From: JADFDG01 sp965232985
GTDB lineage: Bacteria > Pseudomonadota > Gammaproteobacteria > Pseudomonadales > JADFDG01
Reading direction: 5' to 3'
Assembly: GCA_965232985.1 (NCBI GenBank)
Contig: CBDDRC010000021.1
Coordinates: 12,337-76,336, forward strand
DNA: 64,000 bases
The position numbers were made by a program, and so were the translations under genes. Below are positions 45,191 through 54,063 of the stretch, in pieces; within the stretch, counting starts at the first letter, position 1, and each line of letters begins with the position of its first letter. The notes under the pieces are model-generated. The model was not told where the DNA came from, ran no database searches, and saw only the letters and a list, made by a program, of their open reading frames with translations.

Positions 45191-45261
45191 AAAGGGGTCG
45201 CAAGTGATTTATTGTTGGCCGCCGGGGAGCCCCCGCACGATAAATCACTCCGACCCCTTTT
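45191..45261. repeat. REP-like inverted repeat upstream of pyrE
   Basis: Left arm 45191-45214 and right arm 45238-45261 are near-identical inverted copies (reverse complement of the right arm: AAAAGGGGTCGGAGTGATTT followed by ATCG), joined by a GC-rich core. An extra partial copy, AAGGGGTCGC, sits at 45175-45184. The GGGGTC arm resembles REP elements mobilised by RAYT transposases. The element occupies the pyrE leader and could also act as a hairpin, with only TTTT after it. Confidence 0.7.
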
Positions 45262-45275
45262 CCCAAAAGATAACC

Positions 45276-45923
45276 ATGCAGCCCTATCAGCGCGAGTTCA
45301 TCCGGTTCTGCCTCGAACGCGAGGTGTTGCGCTTCGGCGAGTTCACGCTGAAATCCGGCCGGCAGAGCCCTTATTTTTTCAATGCCGGCCTGTTCAACAC
45401 CGGCAGTGCGCTCGCTGCCCTGGGGCGCTTTTATGCCGCAGCTGCGGTTGCCTCGGGGGCGCATTTCGATCTGCTCTTTGGCCCTGCCTACAAGGGTATC
45501 CCGTTGGTATCGGCCACCGCTGTTGCGCTTGCCGATCAGCATGGGCGTGACTATCCCTGGTGCTTCAATCGCAAGGAAGCCAAGGGCCATGGTGAAGGCG
45601 GTACGCTGGTTGGTGCGCCGCTCAAGGGTCGGGTACTGATCATCGATGATGTGATCACCGCCGGCACCGCCATTCGCGAGGTCATGCAGATTGTGCAGGC
45701 GGCCGGCGCCCAGGCCGCGGGGGTGTTGGTCGCTCTCGACCGCCAGGAAAAGGGCAAGGGTGATTTGTCAGCCATCCAGGAAGTGGAACGGGACTTCGGC
45801 CTCGCGGTCTACAGCATTGTGTCGCTTGCCGAGCTGATCGAGTTCCTGCGCGAGGAGCCGTCCGGGCAGGTTGATCTGGAGCGGATCGATGCCTATCGTC
45901 TGCGGTACGGTGTTGGTGGCTGA
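45276..45923 (+). CDS. pyrE: orotate phosphoribosyltransferase
   Basis: 215 aa. Makes OMP from orotate and PRPP in pyrimidine synthesis. Start MQPYQREFIRFCLEREVLRFGEF and SGRQSPYFFNAGLFNTG match the gammaproteobacterial enzyme; the flexible-loop segment NRKEAKGHGEGG and the PRPP motif VLIIDDVITAGTAIRE are both intact. The ATG at 45276 is the family start. The 106-bp leader shared with divergent xth is largely a REP-like hairpin, which could affect expression. Confidence 0.97.
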   Translation: MQPYQREFIRFCLEREVLRFGEFTLKSGRQSPYFFNAGLFNTGSALAALGRFYAAAAVASGAHFDLLFGPAYKGIPLVSATAVALADQHGRDYPWCFNRKEAKGHGEGGTLVGAPLKGRVLIIDDVITAGTAIREVMQIVQAAGAQAAGVLVALDRQEKGKGDLSAIQEVERDFGLAVYSIVSLAELIEFLREEPSGQVDLERIDAYRLRYGVGG

Positions 45924-45990
45924 AAGTTATGCCATGTTCTGTTCTGGGCACCGGCTTTGCTTCCAACACCACCTTCATGAGTGTCTTGTC

Positions 45991-46692
45991 ATGCGCATCA
46001 AGCAGCTGAGTATCGCGATATCCCTGGCTCTTGCCCTGGTCACCGCCGCCGCTGTTGCGGCGGAAAAAGGCAGTGGTGGGTCGCTCTATCGCTACAAGAA
46101 CGACAAGGGTGTGATGGTCATGGACAGTTCCATTCCGCCGGAATATGCCGCGAAGGGCTATCAGATACTCACGCGCAGCGGCCAGCTTCTGGAAACGGTT
46201 GCACCGGCGGCAGTGATCACCCCCGAAGAGGCCAAACGTCAGCGCGAACAGCACGAGTATGGCGAGCAGATGATTCGCAAGGACAGCGAATTGCGCAAGC
46301 TCTACAGCGCGCCCCAGGATGCCGAGCGCCTGCGCGACCGGCAGATCGAGGCGATTACGCTGAAGATCGAATATGCCAAAAGTCAGCTGTCGCAACTGGT
46401 GAGCAAGCGCAAGGGTGAGCTTGAGCAGGCTGCGCGCCTTGAGCGCCAGGGTACTGCGGTGCCACCTGCCATGCGCGAGAACATCGAACGCCTGAACCGA
46501 CAAATAAACGAGCAGGATGCGCAGGTGAAAGTGCTGCAGGCCGACAGCGACAAGATGCGTACCGATTTCGAACCCATCATCGAACGATTGAAGGTGATCT
46601 ACCCGCACAAGGTAAATCCCGACAACAAGGCAGGGCCAACTGTGGCCAGTCCGTCAGCAGCGCCGGCAGCGGCGCCGGCCGTTGCGCGCTAA
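45991..46692 (+). CDS. DUF4124 domain protein with coiled coil, exported
   Basis: 233 aa from the ATG at 45991. Signal peptide (residues 1-23, ends AVAAE), a DUF4124 module (SLYRYKNDKGVMVMDSSIPPEYAAKGYQIL, about 30-60), then a long charged helix region (about 75-205, EEAKRQREQHEYGEQM through DSDKMRTDFEPIIERL) predicted to be coiled coil, and an Ala/Pro tail. A second DUF4124 protein in the window, unrelated outside that module. Probably periplasmic; function unknown. Convergent with slmA, 20 bp apart. Confidence 0.85.
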   Translation: MRIKQLSIAISLALALVTAAAVAAEKGSGGSLYRYKNDKGVMVMDSSIPPEYAAKGYQILTRSGQLLETVAPAAVITPEEAKRQREQHEYGEQMIRKDSELRKLYSAPQDAERLRDRQIEAITLKIEYAKSQLSQLVSKRKGELEQAARLERQGTAVPPAMRENIERLNRQINEQDAQVKVLQADSDKMRTDFEPIIERLKVIYPHKVNPDNKAGPTVASPSAAPAAAPAVAR

Positions 46693-46712
46693 AGCGTAAG
46701 GGGCCCGCCTAC

Positions 46713-47354
46713 TCAGGGGCGATAGAACAGATGGGGCGCGAGCAGCGCCCATTGTTCTGGCCACTGTTCGGTTGGCAGGCGCTTGAAGCCGCTGCGCACA
46801 AATTGCGCAATGCGGCCCTCGGCAATCGCCATCAGCAGATTGGCGGTGGCTGATGCGGTGGCGGCGGGTCGCAAGCCCTCGCGGGCTTCTGCTTCCCGCA
46901 CGATCTGCCGCAACTGCATCTCGAATTTCTCCAGCACCTGATTACTGCGCTGGTGCAGCCGTTCGGTTTCACCGGTGAGTGCATCGCCGGTGAGCAGGCG
47001 CGAAATGCCAGGGTTGCGCTCGGAAAAACCCAGCAACAAGGCCAGTGATTTTTCCAGCTGCAGAATTGCTTTCGGCTCCTCGGCGACGATGCGGTTGATG
47101 CGCGAGAACAGCGTTTCCTCGATGAATTCGATCAGCCCTTCGAACATCTTTGCCTTGCTGGGAAAATGGCGGTAAAGAGCCGCCTCCGACACGCCGACGT
47201 CGCGCGCCAGCGCCGCAGTGGTGATGCGCGCGCCCGGCTCGCGCTCCAGCATTTGCGCCAAACACTGCAGGATGTGCTGACGACGGGAAATTTTTGTCTC
47301 GCGCATGACGCTACCGTCCTTGTTGCTGGAGTTGTCTTGCGGTTGTTCAGCCAT
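46713..47354 (-). CDS. slmA: nucleoid occlusion factor SlmA
   Basis: 213 aa TetR-fold protein. HTH at about residues 24-72 (RRQHILQCLAQMLEREPGARITTAALARDVGVSEAALYRHFPSKAKMFEGL) is the SlmA type, with ARITTAALAR and the C-terminal LLMAIAEGRIAQFVRSGFKRLPTEQWPEQW signature. SlmA binds chromosomal SBS sites and blocks FtsZ assembly over the nucleoid. It overlaps the argB stop by 8 bp and lies at the end of the coaBC-dut-algC-argB-slmA run, near pyrE as in E. coli. Confidence 0.96.
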   Translation of the reverse strand: MAEQPQDNSSNKDGSVMRETKISRRQHILQCLAQMLEREPGARITTAALARDVGVSEAALYRHFPSKAKMFEGLIEFIEETLFSRINRIVAEEPKAILQLEKSLALLLGFSERNPGISRLLTGDALTGETERLHQRSNQVLEKFEMQLRQIVREAEAREGLRPAATASATANLLMAIAEGRIAQFVRSGFKRLPTEQWPEQWALLAPHLFYRP

Positions 47355-48255
47355 TACCCGTAATCAGTGTGCCGATGCCGCAGTCCGTGAAAATTTCAAG
47401 CAGCACCGCATGGGCGATGCGCCCATCAATGATGTGTGCGCTTTTTGCACCCTCAGCGACGGCATCGAGCGCCCCTTGAATTTTCGGCAACATGCCGCCG
47501 TAGATGGTGCCGTCGGCGACGAGGCTGTCGACCTGCCCGAGAGACAGGCCGGTGAGTATCTTGCCTTGCTTATCGAGAATGCCGGCAACATTGGTCAGCA
47601 GCAGCAGCTTTTCGGCCTTCAGTGCCGAGGCGATTTTGCCGGCGACGAGGTCGGCATTGATGTTGTAGGAAATGCCGTCGTCATCGACTCCTATCGGGGC
47701 AATCACCGGAATGAAGTCGCTGTGCACCAGCATGTCGATCACCCGGATATCGATGGCCTCGACTTCGCCGACATGACCGAGGTCGATTATTTCCGGCGCA
47801 GTGTGTTGCGGCGCATCGGCGTTCTGCCGGGTGATGAGCAGCTTTCTCGCACGGATAAACTCGCCGTCCTTGCCGGTGAGGCCGACCGCGCGACCGCCAG
47901 CCTGATTGATGAGATTGACGATCGATTTGTTCACCTGCCCGCCGAGCACCATCTCGACCACATCCATGGTCTCGCTGTCGGTGACGCGCATGCCTTCGAC
48001 GAAGCGTGATTCCTTGCCGATGCGTTTGAGCAGATCGGAAATCTGCGGGCCACCGCCATGCACGACGACCGGGTTGATGCCAACTGCCTTCAGCAACACG
48101 ATGTCACGCGCAAAACTGCGTTCAAGTTCCGCATCTACCATGGCGTTGCCACCGTATTTGACCACGAAGGTCTTGCCGGCGAAGCGCTGTATGTAAGGCA
48201 GCGCCTCGACGAGAACGCGGGTGATGGTTTCAGGCGTTTGTGTGGTTTTACTCAT
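47347..48255 (-). CDS. argB: acetylglutamate kinase
   Basis: 302 aa. Second step of arginine synthesis. Amino-acid-kinase fold with FVVKYGGNAM, VVHGGGPQI, the RFVEGMRVTD segment, GLTGKDG and the ATP-site YNINADLVAGKIASALKAEKLLLLTNVAG. The N-terminal helix (TRVLVEALPYIQRFAGKTF) is the extra one of the hexameric arginine-inhibited class, so feedback control is expected. Lies 33 bp after algC. Confidence 0.97.
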   Translation of the reverse strand: MSKTTQTPETITRVLVEALPYIQRFAGKTFVVKYGGNAMVDAELERSFARDIVLLKAVGINPVVVHGGGPQISDLLKRIGKESRFVEGMRVTDSETMDVVEMVLGGQVNKSIVNLINQAGGRAVGLTGKDGEFIRARKLLITRQNADAPQHTAPEIIDLGHVGEVEAIDIRVIDMLVHSDFIPVIAPIGVDDDGISYNINADLVAGKIASALKAEKLLLLTNVAGILDKQGKILTGLSLGQVDSLVADGTIYGGMLPKIQGALDAVAEGAKSAHIIDGRIAHAVLLEIFTDCGIGTLITGNG

Positions 48256-48288
48256 GGCATTGGATGCATCGGTTCTGGCATGCAGAGT

Positions 48289-50841
48289 TCAGAATGGAAT
48301 GCGCAGCGAAGGCTCTACCTTCAGCAATTGCGCACGGAATATTTCACGGACCGCATCCAGATCCTCGCTGGTCCGGCCTTCGAAGCGGGCGACGAGCATC
48401 GGTGTGGTATTCGATGCCCGCACCAGCCCCCAGGAATTCGGGTAGTCAACCCGTACACCGTCAATCGTGTTGATGCCGCCGACACCGAATTCACCCTGTT
48501 TCTGCAACGCATCGACGATGCGGAACTTGCTGTCCTCATTGACGCTGATGTGTAGTTCCGGCGTTGATACGCTGGATGGGAATTCGGCGAACAACTCATC
48601 GGCACCGGCAACTTCAAGCGCCAGAATCTCCAGCAGGCGCGCGGCGGCATAGATCGCGTCGTCGAAGCCGAACCAGCGATCGTTGAAGAAGATATGGCCG
48701 CTCATTTCGCCGGCGAGCGCGGCGCCGGTTTCCTTCAGTTTGGCCTTGATCAGCGAATGGCCCGTTCGCCACATGATCGGCCGGCCGCCGTGCTGGGTGA
48801 TCACCAGGGCAAGGTCGCGTGAGCACTTGACGTCGAAGATGATGTCGGCGCCCGGGTTGCGCATCAACAAATCTCTGGCGTAAAGCATCATCAGCCGGTC
48901 CGGCCAGATCACTTTGCCTTGCGGCGTGACAACGCCAATGCGATCGCCGTCGCCATCGAACGCGAGGCCCAGATCTGCCTTTTCGGCAATAACCCGGGCG
49001 ATCAGGTCAGCAAGGTTGTCCGGGTTGCTTGGGTCGGGGTGGTGATTCGGGAAGTGCCCGTCGACGTCACAGAAAATCGGGATGACCTTGCAGCCAAGCG
49101 AAGACAACAGTTGCGGAGCCAGCGCGCCGGCGACGCCATTGCCGCAGTCGACGACGATTTTCATCGTCCGCGCCAGCACAATGTCGTCGCGAATTCGCTC
49201 GAGATATTTCCCGGAGATGTCGAGGGCCTCGGCAGTGCCCTTGCCGGCGCGGAAATCCTGACGCTTGATGCGTTGCTTGAGCGCCTGGATGCGTTGCTCG
49301 GCCAGGGTCTCGCCGTTGATGACGATCTTCAAGCCGTTGTAGTCCGGCGGGTTGTGGCTACCGGTCAGGCAGATACCGGACTTGATTGCAGTGTTCGCGC
49401 AGGCGAAATAGACCACGGGCGTTGGCACCATGCCGAGGTTGACCACGTTGCAGCCGGTGCTGGTGATGCCGTCGATCAGCAACTCGAGCAGGTGCGGGCC
49501 GGACAGCCGGCCATCGCGACCGACATAAATGGCTGTCTGTTTGTTGTCGATGGCTTCCGAACCAATGGCCCGGCCCAACAGGAGCATGGTGTCGTCGGTC
49601 AGCGACTTGCCGACGACGCCACGGATGTCGTAGGCGCGAAAAATTTCCTCGGCTACTACCCATTGTTGGGCAACGGGGTTGTTGTCCGGATCAAGCAGCG
49701 GTGCGTCCGCAGCCGGCACATCAACATCAAGGATGTCGCCGCGCTTTGGCCGGCGGGTTGTGACCGAAGCAGGAATACGCTGGCCATCCGCAGGCGCTGC
49801 CTGCAGACGTGCGGTGCGGTTCAGCGACACCGCGACATCTTCGAATATGTCGATGCTGAAATGGATGCCTGCCGGACTCGGGGTGCGTTTGATGAGATTC
49901 TCGGCCAGATGCAGCAGCATGGATGCGTTGCGTTGCAACGATCGGCGCAAAAACAGGTGGGTAACGATGATGGACAGGAACACAAGTGCCAGCATGCCGC
50001 CTATTGCAATGCCGAGCATGCTGTCGGTTTGCGGGGCGACAAGTTGCGGATTAAGCGCAAACGAGACGGTCAGGTTCGGGTGCGTCGTTGGCAGCACTGC
50101 AGTGTAGAGGCTTTTTTCATAGGCCGCATCGCCGTAGGCCATCACTGGCATTGATTCCGACGAATCTGCGAATTTTTGCTGCAGTGTCATGTAGCCAGCT
50201 GTTGGCTCAAAGACCTTGAGGTTGGCGCTGATCGATTTGAGATCGAAACCCACCAGCATGACGCCAACAATATCCTTGGCATTATTGCGCACGCTGTAGG
50301 CGAGCAGCAGCAGGGGCTGCTCTTTGAGAGGCACGATCTCCGCGTTTGTTGGTTCACCCCGCCTGGCACGCTCCACCATTTCCTGGGCAGCGAAGCCCAG
50401 CGGAATATTTGCAACGGGTGAGGTGTTGGGAAGCAGGAATACTTTCGAATGGTTTGCCAGTGATGCGGCGATTGTTGTGCTGAGATCACGAATGCGTGCT
50501 TCATCGCCACTGACCAGCAGATCAGCAAGATTTCCGGCAGTAATTATCCCGGACAGTTGTTGCGATGCCTGGCTGAATATCTGGTTGTAGAAACCGGCGA
50601 ACTGGCGGGCATGTGCATTGGCGAGGCGGTCGCCCTGCGCGCGCACGGCAACATCAAGCACTTGTGCCTTTATCACCCAGGAGCCCAGCAGAATGGCCGC
50701 TGCGGTGCAGGCCATGGCGATCAGGGTGAACAGCAGCAGTCCGCTGGGTTTGTGGCCGCGCCCCGCGCCGCCATTCTTGTCCGGCTTGGGGGCTTCGGGC
50801 GTGATGGCCGGGGTTTCGGTTGATTTCGCTTTTTTCACCAT
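48289..50841 (-). CDS. algC: membrane-anchored phosphomannomutase/phosphoglucomutase
   Basis: 850 aa from the ATG at 50841; the frame is open upstream but overlaps dut. Residues 34-56 and about 275-297 are transmembrane helices bounding a ~220-residue periplasmic sensor-like domain with Cache-like features. The catalytic part begins near 396 (EEIFRAYDIRG) and has active Ser495 in LTGSHNPPDYNG, metal loop DGDGDR, GEMSGHIFF and the C-terminal phosphate site RASNTTPML. It interconverts mannose/glucose 6- and 1-phosphates for LPS and exopolysaccharide. A long form of this kind also exists in Pseudomonas. Confidence 0.93.
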   Translation of the reverse strand: MVKKAKSTETPAITPEAPKPDKNGGAGRGHKPSGLLLFTLIAMACTAAAILLGSWVIKAQVLDVAVRAQGDRLANAHARQFAGFYNQIFSQASQQLSGIITAGNLADLLVSGDEARIRDLSTTIAASLANHSKVFLLPNTSPVANIPLGFAAQEMVERARRGEPTNAEIVPLKEQPLLLLAYSVRNNAKDIVGVMLVGFDLKSISANLKVFEPTAGYMTLQQKFADSSESMPVMAYGDAAYEKSLYTAVLPTTHPNLTVSFALNPQLVAPQTDSMLGIAIGGMLALVFLSIIVTHLFLRRSLQRNASMLLHLAENLIKRTPSPAGIHFSIDIFEDVAVSLNRTARLQAAPADGQRIPASVTTRRPKRGDILDVDVPAADAPLLDPDNNPVAQQWVVAEEIFRAYDIRGVVGKSLTDDTMLLLGRAIGSEAIDNKQTAIYVGRDGRLSGPHLLELLIDGITSTGCNVVNLGMVPTPVVYFACANTAIKSGICLTGSHNPPDYNGLKIVINGETLAEQRIQALKQRIKRQDFRAGKGTAEALDISGKYLERIRDDIVLARTMKIVVDCGNGVAGALAPQLLSSLGCKVIPIFCDVDGHFPNHHPDPSNPDNLADLIARVIAEKADLGLAFDGDGDRIGVVTPQGKVIWPDRLMMLYARDLLMRNPGADIIFDVKCSRDLALVITQHGGRPIMWRTGHSLIKAKLKETGAALAGEMSGHIFFNDRWFGFDDAIYAAARLLEILALEVAGADELFAEFPSSVSTPELHISVNEDSKFRIVDALQKQGEFGVGGINTIDGVRVDYPNSWGLVRASNTTPMLVARFEGRTSEDLDAVREIFRAQLLKVEPSLRIPF

Positions 50842-50878
50842 GACGCCGTTCCTGTCCTTGCTGTTGTCTTTGTTGGCA

Positions 50879-51337
50879 TCAGCCGTGGCCGGTGTGGCCG
50901 AAGCCGCCTTGGCCGCGCGTTGTTGGCGTGAACTCGTCCACCACGACCAGTTTCGCCTGCACCACCGGGATGACCACCAATTGTGCAATCCGCTCGCCCG
51001 GGCTGATCGTGTAGGCGACGCCGCTGCGGTTCCAGCAGGAGACCATCAGTTCACCCTGATAGTCCGAGTCGATCAGGCCGACGAGATTGCCTAGCACCAG
51101 CCCGTGCTTGTGGCCAAGCCCGGAGCGCGGCAGGATCATCGCCGCGAGGCCCGGGTCGTCCAGATGGATCGCGATGCCGGTGGCAACCAGATGCGTCGCG
51201 CCGGGTTGCAGCGTCACGGGATGTTCAAGACAGGCACGCAGATCCATGCCGGCGGAGCCTTCGGTGGCGTGCGCCGGCAGGGGAATTTCCCGACCGATGC
51301 GCGGGTTCAGTATTTTTACCTGCAACTGCTTGTTCAC
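50879..51337 (-). CDS. dut: dUTP diphosphatase
   Basis: 152 aa trimeric dUTPase. All five motifs: AGMDLRA, LPRSGLGHKHGL, NLVGLIDSDYQGEL, PGERIAQLV, and the C-terminal RGQGGFGHTG arm. Lies 60 bp after coaBC and 37 bp before algC on one strand. The dut-coaBC pairing is standard in gammaproteobacteria. Confidence 0.98.
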   Translation of the reverse strand: MNKQLQVKILNPRIGREIPLPAHATEGSAGMDLRACLEHPVTLQPGATHLVATGIAIHLDDPGLAAMILPRSGLGHKHGLVLGNLVGLIDSDYQGELMVSCWNRSGVAYTISPGERIAQLVVIPVVQAKLVVVDEFTPTTRGQGGFGHTGHG

Positions 51338-51397
51338 GCGGCGCGTCCTGCTCTTGTTGCTGCACTTGTTGTGGCGCTGTCGGCCATGGAAGACAGA

Positions 51398-52600
51398 TCA
51401 GCTGAATTTCTTCGCGATCAGCGCGACCAGTTGGCGGGCAATGGTTGATTTGCCGGCGACCGGTAGCGTGCGGTCGCCATCGTGCCAGATGACGGTAACC
51501 GCATTCTGGTCGCTGTTGAAGCCGATGCGTGCGTCGCTGACGTCGTTGGTGACGATCATGTCGAGTTGTTTGCGAACGAGCTTGTCGCGGCCATAGCTGA
51601 TGACGTCGTTGGTCTCGGCAGCAAAACCGACGGTGAAAGGTTTGTTCTGCCGGGCAGCGACGCTGCCGATGATGTCGGGATTTTTTCTCAGGCGGATGAC
51701 GAGTTCGTCGCCATCGGTTTTCTTGATCTTTTGCGCTGCGCATTCTACCGGCGTGTAGTCCGCCACTGCTGCCGTGCCGATAAAAATGTCGCAATCGCTG
51801 ACGCGCGCCATCACCGCGTCGAACATGTGTTGTGCACTGCTGACATCGACGCGTGACACCCGCTCGGGTGTGGCGAGGTGCACCGGCCCGCTCACCAATG
51901 TGACGATCGCACCGGCTTCCACGCAGGCTGCAGCGAGCGCAAACCCCATTTTCCCGGAACTGTGGTTGCTGATATAGCGCACGGGATCGATGGCTTCGCG
52001 CGTCGGCCCGGCGGTGACAAGGACGCGCACGCCGGCGAGCAATCCGCTCTGGAACAGCTTTGCCGCTGCTGCTGCAATGTCGACCGGTTCGAGCATGCGG
52101 CCCGGGCCGACGTCACCGCAGGCCTGCGCACCCTCGGCGGGTCCGAACAGATGCACGCCGCGGGTGCGCAGGGTTTGCAGATTGGCCTGCGTTGCCGCAT
52201 CGCGGTACATCCCCTGGTTCATCGCCGGGGCAGCGGCAATCGGGGCCGGTGTTGCCAGGCAGAGTGTGGTCAGCAGGTCGCCGGCCTGCCCGCCGGCAAG
52301 ACGGGCGAGGAAGTCGGCGGTTGCCGGTGCAACGAGTACGAGGTCGGCCCAGCGGGCGAGTTCGATGTGGCCCATGGCCGCTTCGGCAGCCCGGTCAAGC
52401 AGGTCGGTATGCACCGGATTGCCGGACAGCGCCTGCAGAGTGAGAGGCGTGATGAACTCGCGGCTGCCGGCGGTCATGACCACGCGAACGTCGGCACCGG
52501 CGGCGATCAATTGGCGCACCAGCTCGGCGCTCTTGTACGCGGCGATACCGCCGGTGACGCCAAGCACGATTCGCTTGTTGGCGAGCGCGAGTCGCTGCAT
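51398..52600 (-). CDS. coaBC: bifunctional phosphopantothenoylcysteine decarboxylase/phosphopantothenate-cysteine ligase
   Basis: 400 aa, normal length. N-terminal CoaC flavoprotein (about 1-190): GVTGGIAAYKSAELVR, the PAMNQGMY motif and ACGDVGPGRMLEP; C-terminal CoaB (about 195-400): VLVTAGPTREAIDPVRYISNHSSGKMG, SSAQHMFDAV, AAVADYTP and the KIKKTDGDELVIRLRKNPDI loop. Two steps of coenzyme A synthesis in one cytosolic protein. The ATG at 52600 is chosen by homology; its ribosome site is weak. First gene of the long leftward operon and divergent from radC. Confidence 0.96.
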   Translation of the reverse strand: MQRLALANKRIVLGVTGGIAAYKSAELVRQLIAAGADVRVVMTAGSREFITPLTLQALSGNPVHTDLLDRAAEAAMGHIELARWADLVLVAPATADFLARLAGGQAGDLLTTLCLATPAPIAAAPAMNQGMYRDAATQANLQTLRTRGVHLFGPAEGAQACGDVGPGRMLEPVDIAAAAAKLFQSGLLAGVRVLVTAGPTREAIDPVRYISNHSSGKMGFALAAACVEAGAIVTLVSGPVHLATPERVSRVDVSSAQHMFDAVMARVSDCDIFIGTAAVADYTPVECAAQKIKKTDGDELVIRLRKNPDIIGSVAARQNKPFTVGFAAETNDVISYGRDKLVRKQLDMIVTNDVSDARIGFNSDQNAVTVIWHDGDRTLPVAGKSTIARQLVALIAKKFS

Positions 52601-52797
52601 CGGGGGAGTGACCTGTGAAAACGCCGCGCCGGGCGGGCAGTGGGAAAACAGCAACAGGAAAGGGGCGAAAGATAGCACCGCAGGTGTGGCATTGCGTAGT
52701 GGGGGTTGGTAAATGCCTGCCAACCCGGAAAGGGCTCGGGAGACTAAGCATGTCCGGTGGGTCGATTGAATTAACGACGGTGTTGGCGGTAGCTGTG

Positions 52798-53475
52798 ATG
52801 AAATCGGAAGAGGCGAAGGTGATGTGCCCCGGCTTGCGGGAACGGCTGCTTGAGGTCGGTCCCGGAGCGCTTTCAGACGCCGACCTGCTGGCTGTCTTTC
52901 TGGGCACCGGCACCGCCGGCCGCCCGGCGGTCCTGCTGGCGCAGGATCTGCTGTCGGCTGCCGGCGGTCTGCGTGCCCTGCTGGAGCGGGACGCGCGCTC
53001 GTTCGTGACGTTGCAGGGTGTGGGGCCGGCACGCGCCGCCCGTCTTGCGGCGGCCCTGGAAATGGGTCGGCGCTATTTGCAGCAGGCAGTTGCCCGCGGT
53101 GATGCGCTGGCCAACCCGGCACAGACCCGCCGTTTTGTCACGGCGCGGTTGCGCCATCTGCGACACGAGGTGTTCGCCTGCCTGTTCCTGGATAGCCAGC
53201 ACCGGCTGATCGCCTTTCGCGAGCTGTTCCGGGGGACCATCGATGGGGCCAGTGTCTATCCCCGGGAAGTCGTGGCCGAGTGTCTTGCGCACAATGCGGC
53301 AGCAGTGATTTTTGCCCACAACCATCCGAGCGGCGTTGCCGAGCCGAGTCTGGCGGATCGCCAGATCACCCGGCGCCTGATTGATGCGCTGGCGCTGGTG
53401 GATGTACGGGTACTCGATCACCTGGTGGTTGGCGATGGCGAGCCGGTCAGCTTTGCCGAGCGGGGGCTGCTGTAG
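52798..53475 (+). CDS. radC: RadC-family JAB/MPN domain protein
   Basis: 225 aa from the ATG at 52798 (MKSEEAKVM); an ATG at 52822 is an alternative and the frame is open to 52615. N-terminal UPF0758 HhH-like part (RERLLEVGPGALSDADLLAVFLGTG, LQGVGPARAARLAAALEMGRR), then the JAMM metallo-domain with HNHPSG, the S-x7-D partner residues (SGVAEPSLADRQIT) and DHLVVGDG. The JAMM ligands look intact. Long known as radC from a mutant later traced to recG; its true function is unclear. Confidence 0.94.
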   Translation: MKSEEAKVMCPGLRERLLEVGPGALSDADLLAVFLGTGTAGRPAVLLAQDLLSAAGGLRALLERDARSFVTLQGVGPARAARLAAALEMGRRYLQQAVARGDALANPAQTRRFVTARLRHLRHEVFACLFLDSQHRLIAFRELFRGTIDGASVYPREVVAECLAHNAAAVIFAHNHPSGVAEPSLADRQITRRLIDALALVDVRVLDHLVVGDGEPVSFAERGLL

Positions 53476-53484
53476 GGCGCGCCA

Positions 53485-53513
53485 TTGTGCGGGTGGGGGG
53501 CTTCTGGTATAAA
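53485..53513 (+). promoter_or_regulatory. sigma-70 promoter of rpmB-rpmG
   Basis: TTGTGC (53485-53490), 17 bp, then TATAAA (53508-53513) preceded by TGG, an extended -10. It lies about 90 bp before rpmB. Confidence 0.65.
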
Positions 53514-53603
53514 TCGCGTCCCTTTGCCCGGGCCCGGCGAACAGCTGCTGTTTTGGTGGCCGCAACCCGGTGAGAAAAGCTCGGAAATACCCGGAGAGTT
53601 GTC

Positions 53604-53840
53604 ATGTCCAAGGTCTGTCAGGTTACCGGCAAGAAGCCGATCGTCGGTAACAGCGTTTCGCACTCGAACATCAAAACCAAGCGTCGTTTCGAGCCGAACC
53701 TCCATTACCACCGTTTCTGGCTTGCCAGCGAGAATCGTTTCGTCCGCCTGCGCGTGTCCAACCACGGGCTGCGCACCATCGACAAGCTGGGCATCGACCA
53801 GGTCATTGCCGACCTGCGTGGCCGCGGCGAGAAAGTCTGA
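53604..53840 (+). CDS. rpmB: 50S ribosomal protein L28
   Basis: 78 aa. MSKVCQVTGKKPIVGNSVSHSNIKTKR and RFEPNLHYHRFWL are the typical gammaproteobacterial L28 sequence; a single Cys at position 5 shows the zinc-free form. GGAGAG precedes the ATG. Followed after 13 bp by rpmG, the usual pair. Confidence 0.98.
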   Translation: MSKVCQVTGKKPIVGNSVSHSNIKTKRRFEPNLHYHRFWLASENRFVRLRVSNHGLRTIDKLGIDQVIADLRGRGEKV

Positions 53841-53853
53841 GGAGAATTGAGTC

Positions 53854-54021
53854 ATGGCCAAGGGCATTCGTGAAAAAATCAAGCTGGTCTCCACGGCGGG
53901 TACGGGCTACTACTACACCACCGACAAGAACAAGCGAAACACGCCGGACAAGATGGAGTTCAACAAGTACGACCCCGTCGTCCGCAAGCACGTCCCGTTC
54001 AAGGAAGCGAAGATCAAGTAA
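53854..54021 (+). CDS. rpmG: 50S ribosomal protein L33
   Basis: 55 aa, too short to stand out among random frames but clear by sequence: MAKGIREKIKLVSTAGTGYYYTTDKNKRN, then KMEFNKYDPVVRKHVPFKEAKIK. It has no cysteines, so it is the zinc-independent (C-) form. GGAG lies 9 bp before the ATG. Confidence 0.98.
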   Translation: MAKGIREKIKLVSTAGTGYYYTTDKNKRNTPDKMEFNKYDPVVRKHVPFKEAKIK

Positions 54022-54063
54022 CGCGAGTTACTCAAGTCACGGCAGCAACTCGTTGCCTGAATC

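Noticed and set aside
45191..45261. Calling the pyrE-leader hairpin a pyrimidine attenuator
   Set aside because: The U-tract is only four bases and no leader peptide is visible; the arm sequence resembles REP elements more.
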